NCBI RefSeq assembly: GCF_009928415.1
Contig: NZ_JAABNN010000033.1
Coordinates: forward strand, 1 to 34,838
DNA from: Bacillus sp. USDA818B3_A
GTDB lineage: Bacteria; Bacillota; Bacilli; Bacillales; Cytobacillaceae
Direction of reading: 5' to 3'
DNA: 34,838 nucleotides
Shown here: one piece after another, positions 16,494 through 24,273 of the stretch
Layout of the letters: every line of letters begins with the position of its first letter
How positions within the stretch are numbered: the stretch's first letter is position 1
Made by a program: the position numbers and the translations under genes
Notes under the pieces: generated by a model
The model's input: only the letters and a program-made list of their open reading frames with translations
Databases searched by the model: none
What the model was told of the DNA's origin: nothing

Positions 16494-17879
16494 CAATAAT
16501 TGAGTACCTTCTTCAATTTCATCTTCTGAAAGCCCGCCAAAACCTAATAAGACCATAGGCATTTTGTTGGATTCAGGATGGTGATAATACACGGAAGTCG
16601 GATATACTTTAACAAGCTTCTCCTTTGCCTTTTCAATTAACTCTTTTTCCGGTATAGCTTTGGGCACACATACTAATATATGCAGCCCAGAATCATCCCC
16701 AATAATTTTGACTTCATTCCCCAAATGCTGCTTTATGGAACTGATTAATGTATGTTGCCTTTTACGGTAAACCGTCCTCATTTTATTTAAATGACGTTCC
16801 CAATGACCCTGTTTCATAAATTGCCATAAAGTATGTTGATGCAAGCGAGATACAGTCTGCTTATAGAGGGAAAAATGATCGTTATACTTATTTAGTAACA
16901 CGTGAGGTAACACCAGATAATTTATTCGGATCGATGGAATTAGCGATTTAGAAAAGGTCCCTAAATAGATAACCTTTCCATTAGGATCCAGTCCTTGGAG
17001 GGATGGAATGGGTTTTCCCTTATACCTGAATTCACCATCATAATCATCTTCAATAATGTATCCATCTCGTTCCTCTGCCCATTTTAATAGTTCCATTCTT
17101 CTTGTAATCGGCATCACCATCCCAATCGGAAATTGATGAGATGGAGTGACATAGGTAATTTGTGCGTTACTTTCATATAAATGCTTCATGCTAATACCGT
17201 CTTCATCCAGAGAAATAGGGATTAGGGTCACTCCTTGATCTTTAAAAGCTTCCCTTGTTCGATGATACCCGGGATCTTCCATAGAAAAAACGGCTTCTCT
17301 TCCGATGATCATCGTTAATAAACCTATTAAATATTGCGTACCTGCTCCAATGATAATCTGTTCGGGGGAGCACCTTACCCCTCTTGAGTGATATAAATAC
17401 TTTGCAATTTCTTCACGTAGTGAAAATTCCCCTTGCCGATCACCGTTTAAGAAAAAAGTACTCTGGTCCTCATACAGACTTTGAATGGTTAACCGTCTCC
17501 AGCTCGTAAAAGGGAAATGTTCTAGCGCAATCCGTCCATGACTAAAATCTATAAGATACGGCTCACTCGCTTCCTTATGGATCTCCTGAGTAAGTTTCGG
17601 TACTTTTTTGAAGGTTAATACGAGGTCATTTTGTATTTCTTTTACAAAGATCCCTTTTCTCGGCATACTTTCCACATACCCTTCAGCCAATAATTGCTGA
17701 TACGCGGTTTCAACCGTATTTTGACTGATTCCAAGATGAAGAGCTAACTTTCTTTTCGAGGGCAGCATCACCCCTGGTTCGATTTTTCCGTCTTGAATTT
17801 CCTGTTTAAAATATTGATAGAGTTGTAAGTATAAGGGTTCTCCACCTTTATTTTTTAAAACTAGAGTAATTTCAATCAT
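16473..17879 (-). CDS. MocR-type regulator: GntR DNA-binding plus aminotransferase domain
   Basis: This 468-aa protein has an N-terminal winged-helix domain (about 12-80, LPSKRKLALHLGISQNTVET) fused to a fold-type I aminotransferase-like domain. The PLP lysine is in GTFSKSLIPSIRINYLVLP (about 310-328), and the aspartate that binds the pyridine nitrogen is in EDDYDGEFRY. Such MocR proteins (PdxR, GabR, TauR) sense PLP or an amino-acid derivative and usually control a neighbouring gene. The divergent neighbour is a GNAT acetyltransferase 118 nt away, so that gene is the likely target. The ligand is unknown. AAAGGAG precedes the ATG. Confidence 0.9.
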   Translation of the reverse strand: MIEITLVLKNKGGEPLYLQLYQYFKQEIQDGKIEPGVMLPSKRKLALHLGISQNTVETAYQQLLAEGYVESMPRKGIFVKEIQNDLVLTFKKVPKLTQEIHKEASEPYLIDFSHGRIALEHFPFTSWRRLTIQSLYEDQSTFFLNGDRQGEFSLREEIAKYLYHSRGVRCSPEQIIIGAGTQYLIGLLTMIIGREAVFSMEDPGYHRTREAFKDQGVTLIPISLDEDGISMKHLYESNAQITYVTPSHQFPIGMVMPITRRMELLKWAEERDGYIIEDDYDGEFRYKGKPIPSLQGLDPNGKVIYLGTFSKSLIPSIRINYLVLPHVLLNKYNDHFSLYKQTVSRLHQHTLWQFMKQGHWERHLNKMRTVYRKRQHTLISSIKQHLGNEVKIIGDDSGLHILVCVPKAIPEKELIEKAKEKLVKVYPTSVYYHHPESNKMPMVLLGFGGLSEDEIEEGTQLLKKAWNL

Positions 17880-17997
17880 CTAAGGAGTCTCTCCTTTCGT
17901 TCAACTGGCATGGTTAATTATATTATAACTGACCCTTTTAGGCATATCAGCTAATAACTATAATCGAGATTATAAAGGATGAAGGGATGAGAGAATC

Positions 17998-18399
17998 ATG
18001 GGAAATGTAGTCTTAAAGATCAATGCAGAAGTTAAACCAGAAGAGTTATCAGCTGTTTTTAAACAGTCAGGAATTAGAAGACCTTATGAAGACTTGCCTC
18101 GTTTGCAAAAAATGATTGAAAATGCGGATATTCTTATATCAGCATGGGAGGATGAAAAACTCGTCGGGGTTGCTCGGGCTGTCACTGATTTCAGTTATTG
18201 CTGTTATTTATCGGATCTTGCGGTTGACAAGGAGTATCAAAAACGGGGAATTGGCAGGGAGCTTGTAAGATTGGTACAAGAACGGATTGGTGAAGGAGTA
18301 ACGTTATTGTTATTAGCCTCTCCGATTGCGATGGAATACTATCCGCGGATTGGGTTTGATTCGGTTCATAACGGTTTTATCATTCCTCGAAAGGGATAA
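17998..18399 (+). CDS. GNAT family N-acetyltransferase, MocR-linked
   Basis: This compact 133-aa acetyltransferase contains LAVDKEYQKRGIGRELVRLV (about 75-94), the acetyl-CoA pyrophosphate loop Q-K-R-G-I-G, and the terminal YYPRIGFDSVHNGF. The start region reads GAAGGGATGAGAGAATC before the ATG. It is divergent from the MocR-type regulator and probably controlled by it. Small acetyltransferases next to MocR regulators often act on an amine or antibiotic-like molecule, but the substrate cannot be read here. Confidence 0.87.
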   Translation: MGNVVLKINAEVKPEELSAVFKQSGIRRPYEDLPRLQKMIENADILISAWEDEKLVGVARAVTDFSYCCYLSDLAVDKEYQKRGIGRELVRLVQERIGEGVTLLLLASPIAMEYYPRIGFDSVHNGFIIPRKG

Positions 18400-18409
18400 A
18401 GGAAATCTA

Positions 18410-18446
18410 GGTAGGCTTTTTGCGTAATCTTTGCAAGAAGCCTACA
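18410..18446. terminator. Weak hairpin between convergent genes
   Basis: GTAGGCTT pairs with AAGCCTAC, and inner TTGC/GCAA extends the stem. There is only a poor T-run, so termination may be inefficient. Confidence 0.4.
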
Positions 18447-18478
18447 GCTAAGTAATATGGGCTCAGTTAACCATACAG

Positions 18479-18775
18479 TTATGAGAGGTTGATTTTCTCA
18501 AAATGTTCTACGGTTGGGAATGGATCATAGAAATGGTGCAAGAGTTTTTTCCATTCTTGGTACTCACTTGATCGCCTAAAACCGATGGTATGATCTTCTA
18601 AAGTCTCCCACTTTACTAGTAGTAAATATTTCCCCTCGACTTCTAGACAACGCTGTAATTCGTGAGTAATATATCCTTTCATGGAAGAAATAATTTTGGA
18701 TGCTTGTCGAAAAGCTTCCTCAAATTCCTCTTGCATTCCATCCTTAACTTGAAGCATAGCTGCTTCTAAAGTCAT
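18479..18775 (-). CDS. Antibiotic biosynthesis monooxygenase (ABM) domain protein
   Basis: This 98-aa protein is a single ABM-type ferredoxin-like domain, usually a dimer. Seen are the N-terminal strand EAAMLQVKDGMQEEFEEAF, the central ISSMKGYITHELQRC and YLLLVKWETLEDHTIGFRRS, the usual 'W-x-x-x-x-H-x-x-x-x-x-S' pattern. Family members oxidise small aromatic or quinone molecules or degrade haem, and many have unknown roles. AGGGGGAG precedes the ATG by 6 nt. It stands alone. Confidence 0.85.
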   Translation of the reverse strand: MTLEAAMLQVKDGMQEEFEEAFRQASKIISSMKGYITHELQRCLEVEGKYLLLVKWETLEDHTIGFRRSSEYQEWKKLLHHFYDPFPTVEHFEKINLS

Positions 18776-18848
18776 GTGTTCTCCCCCTTATAATTAAAAT
18801 GATTGTTCTTAAACCACCGCGTCAATTTGACTACTTTTTCAAACGAAG

Positions 18849-18888
18849 CTGTCCTCATGAAGCCATCATGAGGATACAGCACCTTTTG
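18849..18888. repeat. Inverted repeat, possible terminator
   Basis: CTGTCCTCATGA and TCATGAGGATACAG pair around a 4-5 nt loop (one bulge). It lies between the ABM gene promoter and the end of the YIEGIA operon, which already has its own terminator at 18893-18940. Its direction and role are unclear. Confidence 0.5.
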
Positions 18889-18892
18889 TTCC

Positions 18893-18940
18893 GCCTAAAA
18901 AACAAAGCCTTTACCTTATATTAACAAAGGTAAAGGCTTC
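18893..18940 (-). terminator. Terminator of the YIEGIA operon
   Basis: On the minus strand AAGCCTTTACCTTT and AAGGTAAAGGCTT form a long stem followed by TGTTTTTTAGG. It lies 9 nt after the stop at 18949. Confidence 0.88.
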
Positions 18941-18948
18941 ATTCCATT

Positions 18949-19131
18949 TTATCCTCGTATAACCAAATAATCGCCCGATGTCATTTTAACGACGTCCGCT
19001 TTCAATGCTTTAGCGATATCAGCTGTCATCGTCTTTTGCTCTTCTTCATCATTTGCCAGCAAAGTCAGCTGCTTGCCGCCCAAGATACGCTCCTTATTTA
19101 ACGTCACAAGAGCAAGGATATCATAGTTCAC
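18949..19131 (-). CDS. Capping complex subunit for YIEGIA (small partner protein)
   Basis: This 60-aa protein reads NYDILALVTLNKERILGGKQ and ends VVKMTSGDYLVIRG. I recognise the type as the small protein encoded next to YIEGIA membrane proteins in spore formers, possibly like YphE of B. subtilis. The frame extends to 19155 via a TTG, but AAGGAGG lies 7 nt before a GTG at 19131, which is the better start. It follows the YIEGIA gene after 26 nt and shares its terminator. Biochemical function is not established. Confidence 0.75.
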   Translation of the reverse strand: MNYDILALVTLNKERILGGKQLTLLANDEEEQKTMTADIAKALKADVVKMTSGDYLVIRG

Positions 19132-19157
19132 TTTCGTTCCTCCTTCACGCCCCAACG

Positions 19158-20066
19158 CTATTCCCTCCCAACCATATTTGTTTTCATCACAGCTGGACTC
19201 TTCTTGGTACTCTCAAGCAGCGGTGTCTTCTTTACCACCTCAATTAAACCATCCATGTCCCTAACAATCGGGACAAGAGCAATGACAATCCGGCCGTCCT
19301 TAAAATCTCTCCGGGTAAAATGGTAGCGTTTGTTCCCTAATGTTTTAGTCGCTTCAAAAAGTGCGGCCTGCCTTTGCCCAAAATTTTCTAACGTTACACG
19401 TACATGTTCATTTTTCGGAAAAATCACGACAGCCAACCCTTCTTCTTGAAACAATTTAGTGGCATTTTCAGTTCCGAGAAGGTTCGATACGTAAATACCA
19501 TCTACAAACAATTCGTGATTTTGAACTTCGATTTTCCCCGCTTTCACTTCAGCAATATCGCCAATTGTTTTCCCTTTCGAAAAACGCTTTAAGACATAGA
19601 TTAAAATAAAACCAACGATGGCACCCGAGATAATATTCACTAGGTCCGATTTACTATCAACAATCTGAATTGTGATTCCACAGCCTAAGGCTACAACTAA
19701 GGAAAAATAATTTCTCGACTCAAAAGTCTTAGAAATCCCATCAATATAGGCATCGCCACGGTATGCAAATTCAGTGTTCTCTAAATCCTTCAAACTTTCC
19801 CGTTCCGATTTCCTGACATCTCGAAACTGCTGGATAGCTAATGTTAAAAATGTTACGGCCACAAAGTTTTTCGTCATTAATGCAGGAATGGCCACAGCCC
19901 CTAAAGCTGCGGCAACAAAGCCTAATACCAAATGAATCAAATAGCCATTCGGATAACTTGGATACTGTCTGAAATCTTCTTTTATCGTAATAATACGTGC
20001 AATCGTCCCTACAATAAGTGCTGTTAAAATTAAAATGATCTGATCCCTTTCTAACGGACCACCCAT
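19158..20066 (-). CDS. YIEGIA family membrane protein (sporulation)
   Basis: This 302-aa membrane protein carries the family signature in the form YIDGIS (around residue 108) after AYRGDA. Hydrophobic segments lie near 8-22, 42-75, 120-137 and 145-165, and the C-terminal half is soluble (VEVKKTPLLESTKK near the end). The family is found in endospore formers and includes, as I recall, B. subtilis YphB/SeaA, needed for proper spore envelope assembly. GGGGGGA is 6 nt upstream of the ATG at 20066; the longer reading to 20081 is less likely. It forms an operon with the 60-aa partner. Confidence 0.8.
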   Translation of the reverse strand: MGGPLERDQIILILTALIVGTIARIITIKEDFRQYPSYPNGYLIHLVLGFVAAALGAVAIPALMTKNFVAVTFLTLAIQQFRDVRKSERESLKDLENTEFAYRGDAYIDGISKTFESRNYFSLVVALGCGITIQIVDSKSDLVNIISGAIVGFILIYVLKRFSKGKTIGDIAEVKAGKIEVQNHELFVDGIYVSNLLGTENATKLFQEEGLAVVIFPKNEHVRVTLENFGQRQAALFEATKTLGNKRYHFTRRDFKDGRIVIALVPIVRDMDGLIEVVKKTPLLESTKKSPAVMKTNMVGRE

Positions 20067-20151
20067 ACATAATCCCCCCATTTTCCTTATTTACTATTAT
20101 TAGGAAGGATCTGAAAAATATTTATAAATATACAAATTAGACTCAAAAACC

Positions 20152-21003
20152 TTAGCTGGAATACTTACGCAAAAACTTTTCTATTGATTTTAACAAATAT
20201 GATAAATCCTCTTCAAAATTTTCTCTATCTGACATACCGGTCTTATTTTCATTAGTATTACTGATATTTACTAATTCTTGTCGTGACTCATATGGTTTTG
20301 GTAATGAATCACGCTGCGAAGATTCATATAGTAGTGATTCAAATAGTGGCAATTCAAGAGGTCGAGATTTATATGATTGTGACTCAGAGGATTCCGATGA
20401 TTCAGAGGATTCCGATTCACAGCATTCTGATTCAGAGGATTCTGATTCACAGCATTCTAATTCAAAGGATTCTGATTCATAGGATTCTGATTCATAGGAT
20501 TCTGATTCATATTGTTGCGGTTCGTATTGTGGTAGTGATTTATGTTTTTTTGATTCATGCTTTTCCGGTTTAGTCTTTTCAACTTTTGGTCCATAACTAA
20601 CATTTTTAATGTGGAATATGGTAATGCGAACCATCTCTCCATTAGAGACAATATATACATAATCGTCTTTTACCTCAACGAGTACACCCTCTACGGCGTC
20701 AGGACCTCCACGATTAATTCTCACCCAAAGATAATTCAGTGAGCCCAGTAGTTCTTTAAAATTCTCGGCCTTTTTAAATTCAAAATCTTTTGGAACATCA
20801 ACATTAAATTCGAACCCTATATTCTTATTTTCTGTGAAACTCTTAATGTGATGAGTATGGTAATAAACGACACCGTCATTTTCCGTCAAAACCGCAAAAT
20901 AATCGTCACCTGCATCTAGCAATTTCCCAATCCTGGATTCTGGTCCCCCGCGATCAACCTTAATTACTTTGTCAATGAAATAATGCTTAATGTCCCTACC
21001 CAT
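20152..21003 (-). CDS. cotB: CotB-like spore coat protein with acidic Ser/Glu repeat tail
   Basis: This 283-aa protein has two copies of the CotB-type module: residues 12-57 (VDRGGPESRIGKLLDAGDDY ... VVYYHTHHIKSF) and 92-137 (INRGGPDAVEGVLVEVKDDY ... RITIFHIKNV). B. subtilis CotB has three such modules and then a Lys/Arg/Ser-rich tail that CotH phosphorylates. Here one module is missing, and the tail (165-210) is made of Tyr/Cys-Glu-Ser units such as YESES and CCESESSES, so it is acidic where CotB is basic. GGGGAG precedes the ATG. It would be an outer-coat protein made late in sporulation. Assignment to the family is firm; orthology is less so. Confidence 0.85.
   Translation of the reverse strand: MGRDIKHYFIDKVIKVDRGGPESRIGKLLDAGDDYFAVLTENDGVVYYHTHHIKSFTENKNIGFEFNVDVPKDFEFKKAENFKELLGSLNYLWVRINRGGPDAVEGVLVEVKDDYVYIVSNGEMVRITIFHIKNVSYGPKVEKTKPEKHESKKHKSLPQYEPQQYESESYESESYESESFELECCESESSESECCESESSESSESSESQSYKSRPLELPLFESLLYESSQRDSLPKPYESRQELVNISNTNENKTGMSDRENFEEDLSYLLKSIEKFLRKYSS
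20368..20511 (-). repeat. In-frame minisatellite coding the Ser/Glu tail
   Basis: Imperfect tandem units of 9, 12 and 18 nt built from GATTC(T/C)GA and AGAGGATTC-like words (plus strand) encode residues 165-212 of the CotB-like protein. The near identity of neighbouring units suggests recent slippage. The repeats also make a spurious open frame on the plus strand (20283-20573). Confidence 0.8.
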
Positions 21004-21167
21004 AATTATTCTCCCCTTTATGCTAGCTAATTTAAATACACTGCATGTATATGTATCACTGCATGAAGTTGTCCTAAGAAAATAGCCTGTCTTTTACTCC
21101 TCGAGCGAAAAAGATATCATTCTGTCTTACCGACGTTCAAATTTCTGTCAAAACATTTTTAACAAAT

Positions 21168-21183
21168 TGTGAAATAAATCACA
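21168..21183 (+). promoter_or_regulatory. Fnr/CRP-like box upstream of the DoxX gene
   Basis: TGTGAAATAAATCACA is a perfect TGTGA-N6-TCACA palindrome, the form used by Fnr in Bacillus. It is followed about 30-35 nt later by a -10-like TATATTATA (21212-21220). This spacing puts the box at roughly -42 to -49, fitting an activator site. The ATG of the DoxX gene is at 21262. Confidence 0.6.
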
Positions 21184-21261
21184 TAACAATGTTATTTACC
21201 TTCAAAAGATATATATTATAACCATAAAGAGAAAAACAAAATTGGAAGGGCGGAATCATTT

Positions 21262-21780
21262 ATGTTTAACAAATTTTTAAGAGAAAATAAAATCGCTGCA
21301 GTCATCCTAACTGTTCTACGTTTATATCTTGGTTACTCTTGGTTCACAGCAGGACTTGGAAAATTAACAAGCGGCGGATTTGATGCTTCTGGATTCTTAA
21401 AAGGAGCAATTGCTAATCCTGTAAAAGGGCCAGACGGGGCTGTCGTATTTGGCTGGTATGTTGACTTCTTAAAGCACTTTGCATTACCAAATGTTGATGT
21501 CTTTAACATCATAGTACCTGTTGGCGAAACCTTAATTGGTTTAGGCTTAATCCTTGGCTGCTTAACAACAACTGCAATGTTCTTTGGTCTAGTAATGAAC
21601 TTCTCTTTCTTCCTAGCTGGAACAGTATCTCATAACCCTAGAGACATTTTCTTAGGATTCATTATTCTAACAGCTGGCTATAACGCTGGTAGAATTGGTT
21701 TAGACCGTTGGGTAGTGCCTTTCTTCAGAAAAATGACTAAAAAAGAAACGGATACTGCTAATCACAAAGCAAGTGCCTAA
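21262..21780 (+). CDS. DoxX family membrane protein
   Basis: This 172-aa protein has four hydrophobic segments (about 12-32, 75-98, 100-120, 122-142) and the DoxX features YLGYSWFTAGLGKL near the N-terminus and IVPVGETLIGLGLILG in the middle. DoxX was first described as a subunit of archaeal thiosulfate:quinone oxidoreductase; most bacterial members are uncharacterised, and some act in redox stress. AAGGGCGG lies upstream of the ATG. It is monocistronic, with a perfect Fnr-like box upstream, so oxygen-dependent expression is likely. Confidence 0.82.
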   Translation: MFNKFLRENKIAAVILTVLRLYLGYSWFTAGLGKLTSGGFDASGFLKGAIANPVKGPDGAVVFGWYVDFLKHFALPNVDVFNIIVPVGETLIGLGLILGCLTTTAMFFGLVMNFSFFLAGTVSHNPRDIFLGFIILTAGYNAGRIGLDRWVVPFFRKMTKKETDTANHKASA

Positions 21781-21789
21781 CTTCAAAAT

Positions 21790-21832
21790 GAAAAGCGCAA
21801 TGCAGATCGTAAACTGCATTGCGCTTTATTAT
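21790..21832. terminator. Bidirectional terminator after the DoxX gene
   Basis: AAAGCGCAATGCAG and CTGCATTGCGCTTT form a 14-bp perfect stem with an 8-nt loop and AT-rich tails on both sides. It also faces the end of the convergent membrane protein genes. Confidence 0.9.
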
Positions 21833-21876
21833 TTACGAACTTACAGAGAGAAAATCTTTTTTAAAAACGGACAGCT

Positions 21877-22377
21877 TTAAGTGGAACTCCATACCTTTTC
21901 TCTTTTTCTAACTTGTTCAAAAAAAGCACCAGTAGCAGTTTGGACTATTAAGAAAACAGGGAATGAATAGGCTAAATGGTATCCTTTTTGTAGCGTAAGG
22001 ATATCAAGAAATGTAAACAGCCACTGAGCAGCTACTCCGACAATGCTCCAAGCCAAAGTGAAATAAATAAAAGTTTTTTTATTAATATGAAAGATTTCAT
22101 AAAAATAAAAAAAGAAAAAACCAAATGGAGCAAAAACTAGATAATAAACAACATCAAATAGATCATAGTGGTTGGTATCATTTTGCCTGTAGAAATCGAG
22201 TAGCCCCCCGCCGATCGTAAAATCAAATAATATTCCTATCGATAGTCCCCAGAGCAATCCCAGTATTCTAACTTGTCGATTAACCCTTCTACTTAACCAA
22301 AAATAGAAAATATACACAAGAACAAAAATAATTGATAAGGATATCTCGTTTTTATCAAAACTATCCCATAATCTCAT
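21877..22377 (-). CDS. Small membrane protein, five segments, uncharacterised
   Basis: This 166-aa protein is almost wholly hydrophobic, with segments near 13-29, 37-53, 75-95, 102-122 and 130-152. Notable are the loop GLLDFYRQNDTNHYDLFDVV and the following FAPFGFFFFYFYEIFH. It is reminiscent of the CBO0543-like membrane proteins of Bacillaceae, but this is only a weak impression. Its ATG overlaps the stop of the gene before it (ATGA), so the two are translationally coupled. No function is assigned. Confidence 0.75.
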   Translation of the reverse strand: MRLWDSFDKNEISLSIIFVLVYIFYFWLSRRVNRQVRILGLLWGLSIGILFDFTIGGGLLDFYRQNDTNHYDLFDVVYYLVFAPFGFFFFYFYEIFHINKKTFIYFTLAWSIVGVAAQWLFTFLDILTLQKGYHLAYSFPVFLIVQTATGAFFEQVRKREKVWSST

Positions 22378-22847
22378 CTGCTGATCGCCTCACTTAGTTT
22401 TAACCTTTGATAAAACTTTAAAGCATAAAAAGCGATAAGATGAAGTGCGGAAAAATAGATAAAATCGTAAATAATATTCCATCTATCCCTATTGGTTATA
22501 TCAAAGTTAGTTCCCAATTTAACTAAGACAACTAAAAATAGAATAGAACCTGCTGCAATCAATAAGGATTTACCAGCAGAATTAACACTTTTTATCAAAT
22601 TAAGCGCAACAACTACAATAAACGGAATTCCAATACTCCGGTTAATCATAAAAGCAGTATAATCTAAAGGTTGAGTCGACAGCTTGACCAGTTTCAATTC
22701 ATAAGATACAATCCATGAAAAATTTATGCTTATGATTAATATAAGCAAAAAAACGAAAGAATTTTCAACAAATGAAAGCTTCTTTTTCATTAATGTAAAA
22801 ATAACGGTGATCAGCCAAGCGACCAAAAAATAAAAGGCAAACCCCAT
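22374..22847 (-). CDS. Small membrane protein, uncharacterised
   Basis: This 157-aa protein has about five hydrophobic segments (2-18, 28-47, 66-83, 89-108, 128-145) with short charged loops. GGAG lies 9 nt before the ATG at 22847; a longer frame to 22862 exists. It is co-transcribed with the overlapping gene after it, and the two are similar in size and topology, so they may form a two-part membrane unit. I recognise no family with confidence. Confidence 0.72.
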   Translation of the reverse strand: MGFAFYFLVAWLITVIFTLMKKKLSFVENSFVFLLILIISINFSWIVSYELKLVKLSTQPLDYTAFMINRSIGIPFIVVVALNLIKSVNSAGKSLLIAAGSILFLVVLVKLGTNFDITNRDRWNIIYDFIYFSALHLIAFYALKFYQRLKLSEAISR

Positions 22848-22990
22848 GTGAACACACTCCAAATTTTTACTAATATTATTTTCTTTCGTTGTAAAAATAT
22901 TCTTGTATGTTTCATTAGGTAAAAATTTTCATACCTAACAACTTCATTACAGGAGAAAATAATCGTGCATCGTAAATAAGGAGGTAACCA

Positions 22991-23869
22991 ATGATTTATA
23001 TTAAAACATTGTTGATATGTTTTCTAACTTTTCCGTTCTTTTTCGATGTACGATCGGCTATTGCCGCTCCTCCTGAAAATGAATTAAATCAATATTTAAC
23101 AGAGCTAGGCTGGACCAAGCAAGAATTACTGGATTACTTAGCCTACTATGAAATCCCTTTAGAGGATTTCGATACGGTAGAAGATCTAAAAATGATCATG
23201 GGCACCCCGATCAACTCGAAAAATTTACAGGAGTTATTAACAAAATACGATTTGACGGAAAAAGAACTAAACGAATTATTGGATCATTTTGGAGACTCCC
23301 TTACTGAATATAAATTTATTGAGGATTTGGATGCATCTCTAAACTTCTATGTCAACCATGATACTTATATGGCAGATGTCGAAGCAGAACTAGCCAGAAT
23401 GGGCATTACCGAGGAAGAAACAGAAAAGTTCTTTAATTACTTGTCTCTTGTGGAGGAAAATAATAAAAATCAACTCGATCAAATGACGTTACTTGATTCA
23501 CGAATGGAAAAATTCTACGATGTGGCAGATACATCCGAACTTTCCGAAGCAGATCTAGATGAATTGGTCGATATCCTGAATCAATCGATTGCTTTATATG
23601 AAATTAATGTTAAATTCAGCATGAACAATAAAAACGTAACCCTAAAAGACCTACTTAAAATGAAGGAGCTTCCTGCCAATTTATTTACAAGTGTTTATAG
23701 TACGTCTGGAGATCTGCTGATTGATTTTACCATACCAGAAAATTTCTTTGATACAGGATTTGTTCTCGATGAAGGGGAAGAAATGCTGCATGTCGGAGAG
23801 CTTTCAGACGAATATGTGGATCATATGCATAATGAAAAGTACGAGAATGCAGACAAGGATATGAAGTAA
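22991..23869 (+). CDS. Secreted acidic protein, processed-acidic-surface-protein-like
   Basis: This 292-aa protein has a clear signal peptide (residues 1-25, cleavage probably after AIAA) and a very acidic, helical mature part. It shows repeated units: LNQYLTELGWTKQELLDYLA, LQELLTKYDLTEKELNELLD and VEAELARMGITEEETEKFFN, each followed by a short E/D-rich piece. This resembles the N-terminal part of the 'processed acidic surface protein' family that accompanies a sortase. Here there is no LPxTx motif, no C-terminal membrane segment, and no sortase gene nearby; a terminator follows the stop at once. AAGGAGG precedes the ATG. It may be a freely released relative. Confidence 0.7.
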   Translation: MIYIKTLLICFLTFPFFFDVRSAIAAPPENELNQYLTELGWTKQELLDYLAYYEIPLEDFDTVEDLKMIMGTPINSKNLQELLTKYDLTEKELNELLDHFGDSLTEYKFIEDLDASLNFYVNHDTYMADVEAELARMGITEEETEKFFNYLSLVEENNKNQLDQMTLLDSRMEKFYDVADTSELSEADLDELVDILNQSIALYEINVKFSMNNKNVTLKDLLKMKELPANLFTSVYSTSGDLLIDFTIPENFFDTGFVLDEGEEMLHVGELSDEYVDHMHNEKYENADKDMK

Positions 23870-23875
23870 CGGATA

Positions 23876-23909
23876 CCAAGCTTGTTTCTTCTTGGAAGCA
23901 AGCTTGGCC
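23876..23909 (+). terminator. Hairpin terminator after the acidic protein gene
   Basis: CCAAGCTTGTTTC and GAAGCAAGCTTGG pair with one mismatch over a short loop. The tail (CCATATTTATAA) is weakly T-rich. The hairpin lies between convergent genes. Confidence 0.7.
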
Positions 23910-23913
23910 ATAT

Positions 23914-24273
23914 TTATAAACTGCCTAACAACATTCCAATAAACGCAAATAAGATCCCAAAAGTGTAACTAATTCCCGTATATAAAACCAGTACTTTCCA
24001 GTTTTTCTTAGCGTGTAACTGTATATTTTCCAATTTAAAAGTTGAAAAGGTTGTAAAAGCACCCATAAAGCCAGTGCCTAAAAGTAATCTCCACGTGATA
24101 TCTAAATTTGCACCAAAAATGAAACCGAGTAAAAACGAACCAGCCAGGTTTATACATAACGTGGCAACCGGAAAGGCTGTAGAATACTTACTTTTTATAA
24201 AATTGCTTATTCCAAAGCGTGACATGGCTCCAAAAAATCCTCCAACTGCTACTAATACAATATTTACCATCAC
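23914..24273 (-). CDS. crcB: Fluoride channel Fluc/CrcB, subunit 2
   Basis: This 119-aa protein has four membrane segments of the Fluc fluoride channel. Signatures are GGFFGAMSRFGISN (12-25), the pore segment CINLAGSFLLGF with its conserved Asn, and GFMGAFTTFSTFKLE with the Phe-box and the TTFSTF motif. It exports fluoride to protect enolase and pyrophosphatase. The stop-start overlap with the preceding crcB (base 24273) fits a heterodimeric pair as in many Firmicutes. Expression should follow the fluoride riboswitch upstream of the pair. Confidence 0.95.
   Translation of the reverse strand: MMVNIVLVAVGGFFGAMSRFGISNFIKSKYSTAFPVATLCINLAGSFLLGFIFGANLDITWRLLLGTGFMGAFTTFSTFKLENIQLHAKKNWKVLVLYTGISYTFGILFAFIGMLLGSL

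Noticed and set aside
20368..20511. Short regular repeats that might be a CRISPR array
   Set aside because: The units are contiguous without unique spacers and lie in frame within a coat protein gene.
20283..20573. Plus-strand open frame rich in Ile/His repeats
   Set aside because: It is the antisense shadow of the Ser/Glu repeat of the CotB-like gene; it has no ribosome site and no domain.
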